The notes under the pieces were generated by a model. The model saw only the letters and a list, made by a program, of their open reading frames with translations, was not told the origin of the DNA and did no database searches. A stretch of DNA of 64,000 nt from Paguma larvata. Its lineage: Eukaryota; Chordata; Mammalia; Carnivora; Viverridae. The DNA is taken from assembly GCA_030068075.1 (NCBI GenBank), contig CM057826.1, positions 59,865,312-59,929,311 on the forward strand, in the 5' to 3' direction. A program made the translations under genes and the position numbers. This document shows, one piece after another, positions 22,347 to 32,764 of the stretch (within the stretch, counting starts at the first letter, position 1; each line of letters begins with the position of its first letter).

Positions 22347-23146
22347 TTTTTTTTTTTTTTTTTTAATTATTTTCAAATTGGTTTCCATATAACACCCAGT
22401 GTTCATCCCAACATGTGCCCTCTTTAATGTCCGTCACCCCCTCTCCCCCCCCCTCACCTCCCTCACCTCCCTCACCCTCAGATTGTTCTTAGTCTTTGAG
22501 AGTCTCTTAGGTTTTATCTCCCTCCCTCTCTGTGTCTTTTTTTCCTTTCCCCTCTTCCCCTCCCCCTGGTTTTTGCTTAGTCTCACAAAGTCCACCTATT
22601 CGTGGAAACATACGGTATCTGTCTTTTTCTGACTGACTTATTTCACTTAACATAATACCCTCCAGTTCCATCCATGTTGCTACACATGGCCAGATTTCAT
22701 TTTTTCTCATTGCCACGTAGTAGTCCATTGTATATATATACCACATCTTCTTTATCCATTCATCAGTTGATGGGCACTTGGTCTCTTTCCATGATTTGGC
22801 TATTGTCGAAAGTGCTGCTATGAACATTGGGGTACACGTGCCCCTATGCATCAGCACTCCTGTGTCTCTTGGGTAGATTCCTAGCAGTGCTATTGCTGGG
22901 TCATAGGGTAGCTCTATTTTCATTTTTTTGAGGAACCTCCACACCGTTTTCCAGAGTGGCTGCACCAGTTTGCGTTCCCACCAACAGTGTAGGAGGGTGC
23001 CTGCTTCTCCACATCCTCGCCAGCATGTATAGTTTCCTGATTTATTCATTTTAGCCACCCTAACCGGTGTAAGGTGGTATCTCAGTGTGGTTTTGATTTG
23101 TGTTTCCCTGATGATGAGTTACTTTGAGCATCGTTTCATGTGTCTG
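22347..23146 (-). mobile_element. 5'-truncated LINE-1 (ORF2 C-terminus, 3' UTR and poly(A))
   Basis: The minus strand holds an open frame (about 23058 down to 22507) matching the C-terminal end of L1 ORF2p. Visible landmarks are [40 protein letters not shown] and [15 protein letters not shown]. The reverse transcriptase and endonuclease parts are missing, so the copy cannot mobilise. A short 3' UTR with a CTCCCTCA-type repeat and a poly(A) follow (poly T at about 22347-22364 on plus). The exact 12-base duplication CCTGTGGTTCTT lies at 22335-22346 and 23147-23158. The preserved frame and exact flanks indicate a relatively recent insertion. Confidence 0.95.
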
Positions 23147-23158
23147 CCTGTGGTTCTT

Positions 23159-23479
23159 GATAGCTCATCATGGCTTGGGTCGAAACTCCTGGTCCAGCCC
23201 CAGCCCCCTAGGAGCCCCACCCCAGCCTCGCCCCTCCAGGGCACCTGGTAGGCGCCGCCCCTGCCTCCTGGCCTGCAGGTGCAAGATGGAACATGTGGAA
23301 GCAAATGGAGGGGTGGGTGCAACGAGGCCCCGTGCTCCCAGCCCCCCCGCCCCCCGCCATCTCTCTACCCCAGCACTTCCTGGGGCCCTGAGTAGTGCTG
23401 AAGGGTGGCAAGCCTCTGGCAGTCTTAGAAACAGGGAAAAGGGAAATAAAGTGAGAAGGGGAAAACAGAAAAAAGACTA
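23159..23479. other. intergenic sequence, no gene seen
   Basis: This C-rich stretch shows no recognisable element. Confidence 0.45.
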
Positions 23480-23680
23480 GCAGTACTATTGTTGGGTGCT
23501 CTGTGCTAGGTACTTTCCATAGATTATCTGGCTCTACCTCCAGAGCAGCCATCTGTGTGTAGCAGGCATGGTTGACCCCATTCCACAGATGAGGAAACAG
23601 AGGTTCACAGGGGGACTCTGACTCCCTCAAGGCCCCACGGCTGGGCAGCGGCAAAGCTGGCAACCCTGGGCTCTATCTTT
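23480..23680 (+). repeat. MIR SINE
   Basis: MIR features: GCTCTGTGCTAGGTACTTTC, ATTCCACAGATGAGGAAACA and CTCAAGGCCCCACGGCTGG. Confidence 0.88.
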
Positions 23681-25884
23681 ATCCCAATGAATCCCTTTTA
23701 AATCTCCAGCCCAGGCCTTCCACTCCGAGCTCCAAACCCTTATATCCGACACTCCCTACGTGGCTCTGCTCTGAGCAATCAGCGTATTTCCTCTCCCTGG
23801 CCACGGCGACTGTGGAAAACACACACACACAGACGCACGCGCACACGATGGGCCAATGAGAGCCCTCGGGAAGGAGAAATTCGTTTTTCCTCCGTGATTG
23901 CCAGTAGGAAGGAGGCTATAAGCCTGCGGCATCCAAGGGATGCCACATGGCACCCTAGACTGAGGCTGGCACGGAGAGAATCGGGTTGGAAAGAGGGAGA
24001 GGAGGCGGCTAGGTCCTCATGGCACCGTTTGAGCCTGGATCCAACTATACCTGAAGCTGGACCCCTGACCTTTTCAGCCAATAAATTCTCTTTGTTGGCG
24101 GAGAGCAGTTTGAATTGGGCTGCTGCCTCTGGCAAGCAAAATCGTCTACTACGATTGCCAGGACTTGCCCTAATTCCCGTTTAAGTGATTTTGTGAGGTC
24201 TGTCCTTTCGAAGCGCCTTGTGCACAAAGGCCTTACAGTCAGCCTTGCTCCCCAGTGGGCTCTGTCTTTTATAATTAGTTGTATGCTCCCAAGCCTGGTG
24301 CATAGAAGTTGCTTTATCCAGACTTTTTAAAATGTTCTCTCTCTCTTATTATTTTTTTAATAAATAACTTTTGAGTTCTAGACCAGCAGTCAGCAACCAC
24401 CTCCCTCTTGCCTGTTCGGACCTGGTCAAATATTTAGTTCTTTCAACCCTCTCCCTAAACTTTGTAGCCTCTCCATCTCCCTGGTTCTTGCTGTCTTTAT
24501 AGGTACATGAAATGCTCTGAGTGGCAGGTTGTGAACCCTCAGGGGCTCCCTTCCCTTTGGTGTTTCCAGATATGACGTAGGAGCCTAGGCCCTAGGGTTT
24601 TGGGACGCTTGGGCCTGGCCTGCTTTGCCCCTCTGCCAGCCTCTGGTCTCCCCCAAGAAATGCTTAGGGAGCCACACGCCTACATTTAGTGGCTCAGTCC
24701 CCCAGACTTGTGCTTTGTCCAGTGACCTGGTAGACAGAGATTGAAGACAGAAGCTGAGCTAGACTGTGGTTCTCTCTCCTACGGTGGGGTTGCGAGTCTA
24801 GAAAGTTCTCAACCAAAATGGCGGCCTTGGTTTGGGGCTCCTGTTGGACCCAGCAGAGCCTGGATGGAGAATCCCCTCCTTCATCCAAGCCTGGCTCACT
24901 TCCTTGAAATGATCTTTCTCACCCCCACTTTACCAATGGGAAAACTGAGGCAGAAACTAAGGAATGACCTGCTCGAAATCCTGAGAGTCCGACCTCTGGA
25001 CTCGGAATCCCACGCTCAGCTTTTCTGCACACGTAATTCGTCCTGCTGCTTTATTTGGTCTCTTTCCTTCCGAGCGGGAGACACAGCTGTCTGAGCTTTG
25101 GGGGAGGATGTAATGCTTATTAAGACCCCCGCTCCCCAGGCAGTGGTTCAATGGGTGAACTCCTGACCCTCGGGCTGCTGCAGGAAGTGTGACGTACTGG
25201 CTCCGGCTGGATTCTGAGGTCTGTGGGGAGAGGCAGACAAGCGGGATTGAATTCTTTCGTCCAGGAGGTTAAATATCTGTAAGGGAACGGCAGAGCTGAT
25301 GCGCTTCTCTAGGCTCCCGGAGGAATCGACTCTGCTGGAATGACGTGTGAGCATCCGCGAGCCTGCTGCTGGGAGGGTCCTGGCGGGATCTGGTGGCCCT
25401 CAGAGGCCGCAGGTGCGGGCTCTGGGCCGCCAGGTCACTTTCAGACACCTGCAGGCCTCCCCGCGAGGTCGGGAGCCTCCACAGCTGGGAGTCTTGGCCA
25501 GAGCACGTGGCGGGCCGCGAGGGGTGGGAGGGGAGCGGGCCAGATCTATCCCTCCTCCGGGAGCCCCACGCTCTCTTCAGGAACCGTGGCTTTCGTTCGA
25601 GAATCTCCTGTAGGGAAGGCAGGAAGGGCGGTACCTTTGGATGACTGCCTTGGAGGGAGGGGGGTCATTTGGCAGAATGCTGGCCCGGAGGCGGGAACGG
25701 TTGGTATAAAGTCTGCCCAGCCTCCCTCCACTCCGTTACCATATGCCCGTACAGTCCTGCTGATTTTTGATGCCACGTATCCCTTCCACTGTCTCTTCCA
25801 TAGCACCTTCTTGACATCCTTTGGGGAAATCTCCCACCGAACATCAGGGGTGGGGCCGGCCTTAGCTTCCCGATTCCAGGTCTG
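23681..25884. other. intergenic sequence, no gene seen
   Basis: No gene is recognised. 23818-23848 is an interrupted CA/CG dinucleotide run. 24895-25000 has a MIR-like centre (TTACCAATGGGAAAACTGAG). 25330-25700 is CpG-rich with overlapping frames on both strands. Confidence 0.45.
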
Positions 25885-25976
25885 TGACTCTGCCCAGCCA
25901 ATCAGAGCCCCACGCCCTGACTCAGCTAGCCAATGAGAGCAGCAGACCGTGACTCAGGCTGGCCAATCAGAGCACC
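25885..25976 (+). repeat. three tandem ~33-bp units each with TGACTC and CCAAT
   Basis: TGACTC occurs at 25885, 25918 and 25950, the last two as TGACTCA. CCAAT occurs at 25898, 25930 and 25963. Each CCAAT lies inside GCCAATCAGAG or GCCAATGAGAG. Spacing between units is 32-33 bp. TGACTCA is the AP-1/Maf core and CCAAT is the NF-Y core. The unit may derive from an old interspersed repeat; regulatory activity is inferred only. Confidence 0.7.
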
Positions 25977-26355
25977 GTCCCTCGCCGGCGCCTGCATGAA
26001 TCTGTATCCCAAGGTAGACCGAGGAGCCGTGTGTCAGGGTAGGCCGCATTAAGCTGCATCAGCAAATCAATGCCCATCATTTCTTTACAACCACACTGTT
26101 TTGTTTTTGTGTTTTTTTTTAAATCCGTTCCCAACTACCTGCTGTCTTCCTCCTGGGGTGGCAAAACCGTAAGCTCTACGTGGAGGAAGCCACCCTTGAG
26201 GGAACCTTCCTTGGAATGAAGCCAACACGAGGAGAACGGAACAGAGGGAGGCAGGTTCCTGATAATCTATCATTCGAGCGTCTGAATTTAGCCATGTGTA
26301 CGTCCCATCTCCTGAGCCAGTACAGCGACCCCTATTTTTTGTCTTTCACCCCATC

Positions 26356-26396
26356 TCTCCTTCCTTCCTTCTTTCCTTCCTTCCTTTTTCTTTTTT
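26356..26396 (+). repeat. (CCTT)n-like microsatellite
   Basis: A CCTTCCTTCCTTCTTTCC-type run directly next to the poly(T) side of the following SINE. It probably grew from that SINE's A-tail. Confidence 0.8.
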
Positions 26397-26596
26397 AAAT
26401 GTTTATTTATTTTTGAGGGAGAAAGATAGAGAGTGAGCAGGGGAAGGGCAGAGAGAGAAGGAGACAGACTCCCAGGCAGGCGCTGCACCATCAGCCCAGA
26501 GCCGGACACAGGGTTCCGACCCCCCAGCCCTGAGATCATGACCTGAGCGGAAAGGAAGAGTCAGAGTCTTAACACACTGAGCCCCTCAGGCGCCCC
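26385..26596 (-). mobile_element. SINEC-type SINE
   Basis: This minus-strand copy has AATGTTTATTTATTTTTGAG, a diverged core and the head GGGGCGCCTGAGGGGCTCAG in the sense direction. Confidence 0.9.
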
Positions 26597-28299
26597 TATT
26601 TTTCTTTTCTTCTTTGACTTAAGCTCATTTGAATCAGATTACTATTGCTTGAATCAAAATAACGCTAATATTTAAGTCCAAACTCTTTTTCTCCTACTGG
26701 CTGGTTCAAAACTCAGCTTCTCCAAGATTAACAGTTCCTCTTTCCGATTCACGTATTCTTTCAATGCTTCCTCAGAATTGACAGCTTTTTGCATGGCATC
26801 CTTTTGTGCTTATTTGTATATTGTCGTTTTCTCATACGGTTCTTTTGCAATTTCCTTGGCTAGATTTTCAGGTCAAGTAAAAAACAAAGATATTTACTGG
26901 GCTCTTCTGAGTAAATGGCATTGTGCTGGGTGGTGGGGTGGAGGGGGGGGGAAGTCATTTTAAAATAACAATAGACCATTTGAATTGGGTCAGAGATAAG
27001 ACTCACACGTTAGGAAGCCCATTGAAGCTGCGGGAGTCCAGGAAGGGGTGATGCAGGAGCAGGGCTGTGTCCGGGCTGCTGTCAACGGTCTCACGGTCTC
27101 AGGACTGGTCTGCAGGTCACTTGTGTGGCCTCTGATGATTGGAGAAGAAAGACCTGTAAGCAGAGGGGCAGGAGGGAGGTAGCCGAGCAGGTGCCGCTTC
27201 CTGAGTTGCCCCCCCCACCCCCCGGGGCTCTCCGTCCTGTAGTCCGGGAACTTTTGAAGCCGCCTCAACTGCAGGCTCAGGCGTCAGTCCCGTGACCCGT
27301 CAGGGGGTATGAAAATTCTCTAAGGTCTCTCTGGTCGAGTCAGCCTTATTTCACCTCGCTCTGACCTAGAACTCGGCAGGCCTGTTTCCTGATGCCCAAG
27401 CCTTGACTGACTTCTTACCTGGACCCCTTGCCTGAGAGCAGATTCCTTTCTGGGCACTGGGGTCCTGCGCTGACCGAGGCTTCGCAGGTGCCGAGTTCCA
27501 GCCCGGGGCCCTCCTGCTGGCCTCCGCGTGCTCTGTCTTGCCCTCTGCTCATTTCTGTCCACCAGGCTCTGCCTGACCACCTGCTACGTTCCTGGTGGGC
27601 TGTCTGGGCTCTGGGCTTTGGTTGGTCCCCGTGAGCCCATCGCAGCCAGATCTGTCTGGCTGCGATGGGTTCTGGGGGCAGGAAGCTCCCTCTAGCCTCT
27701 GCCAAATGGCCTCCGTCTCCCTGAGAACCATCTGCTTCTCCTCTGAGACCTGGGGTTCAGGGAGAGGAAATGACTGTCCCAGAGGCACTTGCCAGGGCCT
27801 GCAGCTTTACCTAGAAATGTTAGTAAGGCGCTTCGAGATGCAGACGGAAGACAGCAGATGACCGTTAGAGCGGCAGGGACGGACTTTCTCCTCTGGTGTT
27901 GGAGAAGTTGGAAGAGCAAGGCGTGGAATTCTATATGCTCAGGCTCCTAGCCCAGGCTGGACAAAAGCCCTTTCAGGATTGAAATAACTCTGCGGCTCCC
28001 AGCTCGGCTGTCCATTTCTGGTACCAGCAGCACTTTCTCTTTGTCTGCAAACTGCTGTGCTGGTGTTTGCAGAAGGGGCTCTCGCCCGCTCAGTGTGTAC
28101 TCTTGCAGCCCCGAAGAAGGCAACTTCCTAGGAAACAGGGCCTCTCACCCCACCGGGCCTGCTGTTGTTTATCTTGTCTTCAGATGAGTCACTGCTTCTT
28201 GTGACTTATTGACAGGCCCGATGTGGCCCTGCAGAGAATCCAAAAGCCGCGGGCGCTTTCTTGGAGGAATGCCTGTCTCGTGGAGGAGAGAAACCAGGA
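26597..28299. other. intergenic sequence, no gene seen
   Basis: No gene is recognised. A perfect 15-bp inverted repeat sits at 27636-27669. A G-run lies at 26941-26950 and a C-run at 27209-27223. Confidence 0.45.
27633..27672 (+). repeat. perfect 15-bp inverted repeat, 4-base loop
   Basis: CCCATCGCAGCCAGA (27636-27650) is followed by TCTG and then its exact reverse complement TCTGGCTGCGATGGG (27655-27669). The stem can extend three more pairs with one G-U. It is not part of any repeat I recognise. Confidence 0.85.
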
Positions 28300-28680
28300 C
28301 TTGGTCCTGGGGAAGCCTGAGGTCATCTGTCGGCAACTGCGGTTGTGACCTGGGGAAGTTGCTTAATCTCTGGCGTCTGTTTATCTGTTTTTTTTTTTTA
28401 ATTTATTTATTAATTTTTTTCATGTTTATTTATTTTGAGAGAGAGAGAGAGCTGGGGGAGGGGCAGAGAGAGAGAGAGAATCCCAAGCAGGCTCTGCATC
28501 ATCAGGGTGGAGCCCAACACAGGGCTCGAACTCACGAACCCCGAGATCATGACCTGAGCTGAAATCAAGAGTAGGACCATTAACCGACTGAGCCACCCAA
28601 GTGCCCCTGGTTCTTTAGCTGCAAAGGAGGAATAACCATTTCCATCTGTCAGGGGCATCGTGCAACTTCCTCTTGTCAAA
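28300..28680 (-). repeat. MIR SINE (reverse) split by a younger SINE
   Basis: Reverse MIR text (TTGTGACCTGGGGAAGTTGC, then TTAATCTCTGG) stops at the SINE beginning near 28389. It appears to resume after 28607 with GCTGCAAAGGAGGAATAACC. Confidence 0.6.
28389..28607 (-). mobile_element. SINEC-type SINE inserted in a MIR
   Basis: This minus-strand copy has a long A/T-rich tail, (GA)n, a diverged core and the head GGGGCACTTGGGTGGCTCAG in the sense direction. Confidence 0.92.
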
Positions 28681-29879
28681 CCCTGATCTAAACGTTTCAG
28701 AGCTTGGGGCTGCCTGCAGGGGTGTCGTCGTGCGGTTCCTGGACCTGTGCGTGCCGCCCAGTACCTCAGTTCCCTGACGCCGGCTTCTCAGTCTTCCCTC
28801 AGTGGGCCTGCTCTCGTTCCCTGGCTCTGGGGGGAGGCCCGAGGTGGCGTGACTGCTCTCATTCGGGGTTTTCGGCCCAGGCGTGTGCTCAAGGCCGACG
28901 GGCCTGCCGTGCTGCTCCGCCCGGCGGAACCGCTCTTCCCTTGGCTGGTGGCTGCTCGTGCTATTTCTTTTCGTTTAAATTTTAAGTTTTAGCTAAGTAA
29001 TACCTATATATAGTTAAAATGTCTTAAACACGAGTTCTATTGGCAGGGAACGAGTTCTTTTCCATCGCCGGCACGTGCCTTTTCAGAATAGAGGTTTTTT
29101 TTTTTCCGGCTTCCCTTTGCAGCGAGGAGTGACCATGGGACTCGGTTCTGGCCAGTGAGATTTACACGGAAGTGTTGTGTGAGCGTGTCCGGGAACAGAC
29201 AGCGGGAATGTGCTCTTTTTCGTCTTTGTCCCTTTTTCCATCCGACCGGCAAGAATGTGGATTTGATGGCTGGAGCTGGAGCAGCCATACTGAACTATAA
29301 GGTGATCTTGAAACTGGAGGCCGTGTGTGGTACAGCAGCAAGAAAAGGGAGCCAGCGTCTTCGAGAACTCGGTGCAGCAGCCCTGAGTTGCTTATCTTCA
29401 GACTTTTGCCTGGCACAGAAATGCATTTCTGTCTTCCCGATGGGATTTTGTTTTGGGTTTCTGTTTCTTTCTGCCAAAGCTATTTCTAGCAGATCCAAGT
29501 TGCCTGCCCTGCCACTCCCCACTGACAACCACTTGCTGTCATTTAGCCGTTTCTTCTAGAATTTTCCCTCCCGATGTCTGCGTAATACACCTTGCTGCCA
29601 TTTCTTTGTTTACTTGATTGTAGACATTATGTAGGACGTCCTACTACAAAATATTTGGATTTAGTTTTCTTCGCTCGTCTCCTCACTCTCTGCTACCCTC
29701 ATACTACCCTCTCGTCTCATCTGGCCAGTATGGATTCTGGCCGAATCCCTGGATAGTGTGTTTATCCATTATTACCACTGTGTAATTACCGTTGACAGCG
29801 GAGCTAAATCTATACTGCAGGGAGTACCCCACAATTACATTTTCCTTTTACTTTTCATGAAGTTAATAATGCATCTTTT
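28681..29879. other. intergenic sequence, no gene seen
   Basis: No recognisable gene. A 134-codon plus frame at 29155-29559 has no family features and no splice or promoter context. Confidence 0.45.
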
Positions 29880-30199
29880 TTGGTTTGTTTAGTTTCCTTT
29901 CGAGGCTTCATTGAGGAGTAAATTACATGTAGGAAAATATACATCTCTTAAGTGCCCAGCTTAATGGCTTTTACATATGACATGCTTCTGACGCCAGACA
30001 TATGACATCCCAGAAAGTTCTCTTGCGTCCCCGTCAGTTAACACCCACCTGCCTCCTCCCCCACCCCAGAGAGAACCACTTTTTTGAATTCCAACTCCTT
30101 CGACTAGTTTTTCCTGTGTTTGAAACTTATGTAAATGGACTTATACCACGCGTATTCTTTTTTGACTGGCTTCTTACCCTCATCATGTTTTGATTTATC

Positions 30200-30374
30200 T
30201 ATAACGTTTATTTTTCAGAAAAATAGAGAAAAAGTGTGAGTGGGGGAGGGGCAGAGAGTGAGGCGGACAGAGATCCGAAGCAGGCTCCAGGCTCTTTGCT
30301 GACAGCGGAGAGCCTGATGTGGGGCTTGAACTCATGAACTGTGAGATGATGTCCTGAGCCAAAGTCTGCTGCCC
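30200..30374 (-). mobile_element. SINEC-type SINE, head incomplete
   Basis: This minus-strand copy has GTTTATTTTTCAGAAAAA, (GA)-rich text and the core. It breaks off inside the tRNA head near 30374. Confidence 0.85.
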
Positions 30375-30429
30375 CCATCAGCAACATATGAAAGGGTACC
30401 TCCTCAGCACTTGGGATTGCCTATAGGTT

Positions 30430-30666
30430 TAAAATTTTTTTTTAAATGTTTTTATAATTTTCCCTTAGAGAAGGGGGTGAGAGAGAGACAGAGAGAGAGA
30501 GAGAGAGGAAGTGGGGGAGAGGCAGAGAGAGAGCGAGACACAGAATCCGAAGCAGGCTCCAGGCTCTGAATGGTCATCCCCCAACCTGGGGCTCAAATTC
30601 ACGGACCGCGAGATCATGACCCGAACTGAAGTCAGATGCTCAATGGCCTGAGCCCCCCAGGCGCCC
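30430..30666 (-). mobile_element. SINEC-type SINE
   Basis: This minus-strand copy has a long tail, (GA)n, a core with a local change near 30570 and the head GGGGCGCCTGGGGGGCTCAG in the sense direction. Confidence 0.92.
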
Positions 30667-30880
30667 CTGTCTATCATTCTGAATTCGATCAATTCTTCTG
30701 GGTGGATAGGGATTATCCTTGTGGCCTTACTTTGTGTTTTCTGAATGACTAATGTTGCCAAGGCCTTTTTCATCTGCTTTTTAGCTGTTTAGACGTCTTC
30801 CTTTGTAAAATGCCTGTTCCAGACTTTTGCTCATTTTTGGTTTGCTTAGTTTCTTGTAGCTAATTTAAGCACCACTCACT

Positions 30881-31169
30881 GACCCCTCAGCCCTCTGACA
30901 GAACCATCGAGTGACCATCTGCATTCCCCTCTGCCCCCTGCTCTGCTCACCCTGGGCCCCTCTTACCACCATCCTGGGAAGCCTCTTCCCTTTCTCCTGC
31001 GCTCAGTCTCCATCTCTGCTTCCTGGCTCTGATTATGGCTCTGTTCTTACTTCACTTCCTCATTTTGGTGGAACACAGCCTCTGGGAGCTTCCTGTGGAA
31101 GGATATTTAAGAAGGAAGTTTTTTGGGACTTGGCATTTTTGAAAAATATCTGGATTATATGACTTTTAA
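30881..31169. other. short unique sequence between an L1 fragment and a SINE
   Basis: C/T-rich; nothing recognised. Confidence 0.4.
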
Positions 31170-31388
31170 AAAAATTTTTTTTAATGTTTTAATTTATTTT
31201 TGAGACAGAGAGATGCAGAGCACAAGCAGGGGAGGGGCAGAGAGAGAGAGGGAGACACAGCATCAGCAGCAGGCTCCAGGCTCTGAGCTGTCAGCACAGA
31301 GCCTGATGCGGGGCTTGAACTCGTGAACTGCGAGATCATGACCTGAGCCGAAGTCGGACGCTTAACCGACTGAGCCGCCCAAGCGCCC
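31170..31388 (-). mobile_element. SINEC_Fc-type SINE
   Basis: A full minus-strand copy. An imperfect duplication, CTGGATTATATGACTTTTAA versus CTGGATTGTACGACTCTTAA, flanks it at 31150-31169 and 31389-31408. Confidence 0.94.
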
Positions 31389-31923
31389 CTGGATTGTACG
31401 ACTCTTAACTGATGATCTGACTGGGGTAGTCTTACTTTCCCTGTCACAGTGTTGAAGCCTTGCTCCTTTGTCCCTGGCTGCCAACGCTGCTGTTGGGAAG
31501 TCCGAGGCCATACTGATTCTTTGATTCTTTTTATGTCACTCCTCCCCCTGCCCTTCAGAAGCTTTTGGAATTTTTTCCCCTTTATTCCTAGGAGTTTCAA
31601 AATTTCCCCAAAATGCGTCTTGTTGGGCAGTGTTTCATTTACGGTCTTAGGTCTTCTTTCGGTCCTTTCAGGCAGCTAAGTCTTGTCCTTCAGTTCTACG
31701 CTATTTCTTAGATAATTTTGTCCCTCCCAGTTCCTCGGCTCCCTTTTTCTGGAATTCCTGCTGGTCGGGTGTTAAATCTCAGAGACGGATTTTCTTTCCT
31801 ATCTTTTCTCTCCCATGATTCATCTCTTTCTGAGGGGTTTCCCCAAATCGATCGCCCGGTTTTATTGACTCTTTCATTTTTCTCGCTTATATTTAATATC
31901 CTGGAGCTCTCTTTAGGTTTTTT
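31389..31923. other. intergenic sequence, T-rich, no gene seen
   Basis: The T-rich text resembles antisense of an old LINE or other decayed repeat, but I could not assign it. Confidence 0.4.
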
Positions 31924-32075
31924 TTTTAACATTTTTATTTTTTTATTATTGAGAGACAGAGAGACAGAGCTGTCAGCACAGAGCCCACCCGATGCGGGGC
32001 TCGAACCCACAAACTGTGAGATCATGACCTGAGCCAAAGTCGGATGCTTAACCGACTGAGCCACCCAGGCGCCTC
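31924..32075 (-). mobile_element. SINEC_Fc-type SINE, internally shortened
   Basis: The minus-strand copy goes from a short GAGAGACAGAGAGACAGAG tract almost directly to GCTGTCAGCACAGAGCCC, so most of the TC-rich middle is missing. The target repeat CTCTTTAGGTTTT occurs at 31911-31923 and 32076-32088. Confidence 0.93.
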
Positions 32076-32560
32076 CTCTTTAGGTTTTCTAAATGTGCCT
32101 CTTTCTATCCCCATAAGGAGCGGAATGGCCGCGAATGGCTTGGCTGTATCCGCGAGCGTAGGCCCGAGACCTACGGAGGCCGGGCTCACTAAATGTGGGA
32201 GGGAAACGGGTAGGGTGTAAGACAGTGGGGAGTGGGGGGACCGCGGTGAACCCCACCATGGACGTGGGATTGGTGGATGTTTTTATTCTTGAAGAGAAGC
32301 TGGAAACCTGGCCTTTTACGGCTTGTATGTGCCAGCAACTAGTTTGGCTTAAAAAAAAATCAACATGCGAGTTAAACCAAGTACACACAGAGGCAAACTT
32401 GACCTGGGAGCCACCATTTTGTGAACCTCTAAGGGTATGGCTTCTCTTTTGAAAATGACCGTCCCTTCATTGTCTACCCCGTTTCTCACCACAGCTCTGT
32501 GAAGCCTACGGGCTGGTCGTGGGTCAAACCATTCTCAAGAACTAAGTATGGTGCTCCGCG
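32076..32560. other. intergenic sequence, no gene seen
   Basis: Nothing recognised. Confidence 0.4.
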
Positions 32561-32764
32561 TAAAGAGGCTCAGTTGGTTGGGCGTCTGACTCTTGGTTTC
32601 AGCTCGGGTCACGATCTCGCGGTTCGTGGGTGTGAGCCCCGCATCAGGCTCTGCGCTGGCAGCGCGGAGCCAGCTTGGGATTCTCTCTCTCTCCCTCTTT
32701 CTGCCCCTGCCCGGCTCTCCAGCATGCGCGCGTGCTCTTTCTCTCAAAATAAATTAAAAAAAGG
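32561..32764 (+). mobile_element. older SINEC-type SINE (plus strand)
   Basis: It has GGCTCAGTTGGTTGGGCG, GACTCTTGGTTTCAGCTCGG, GTCACGATCTCGCGGTTCG and a TC-rich tract ending CAAAATAAATTAAAAAAAGG. The head lacks its first bases, and the sequence is more diverged than most other copies. Confidence 0.9.

Larger units (their letters stand above)
29880..30880 (-). mobile_element. old L1 fragment broken by two SINEs
   Basis: The plus strand is the antisense L1 3' region (ATTGAGGAGTAAATTACATG, ATGTAAATGGACTTATACC). After the SINEs it continues with the ORF2-end antisense text (GACTAATGTTGCCAAGGCC, GTAAAATGCCTGTTCCAGAC). The copy is heavily diverged and has no coding capacity. Confidence 0.65.

Noticed and set aside
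22341..23158. Autonomous L1 element
   Set aside because: Only the ORF2 C-terminus and 3' UTR are present. The 5' UTR, ORF1 and the enzyme domains are missing.
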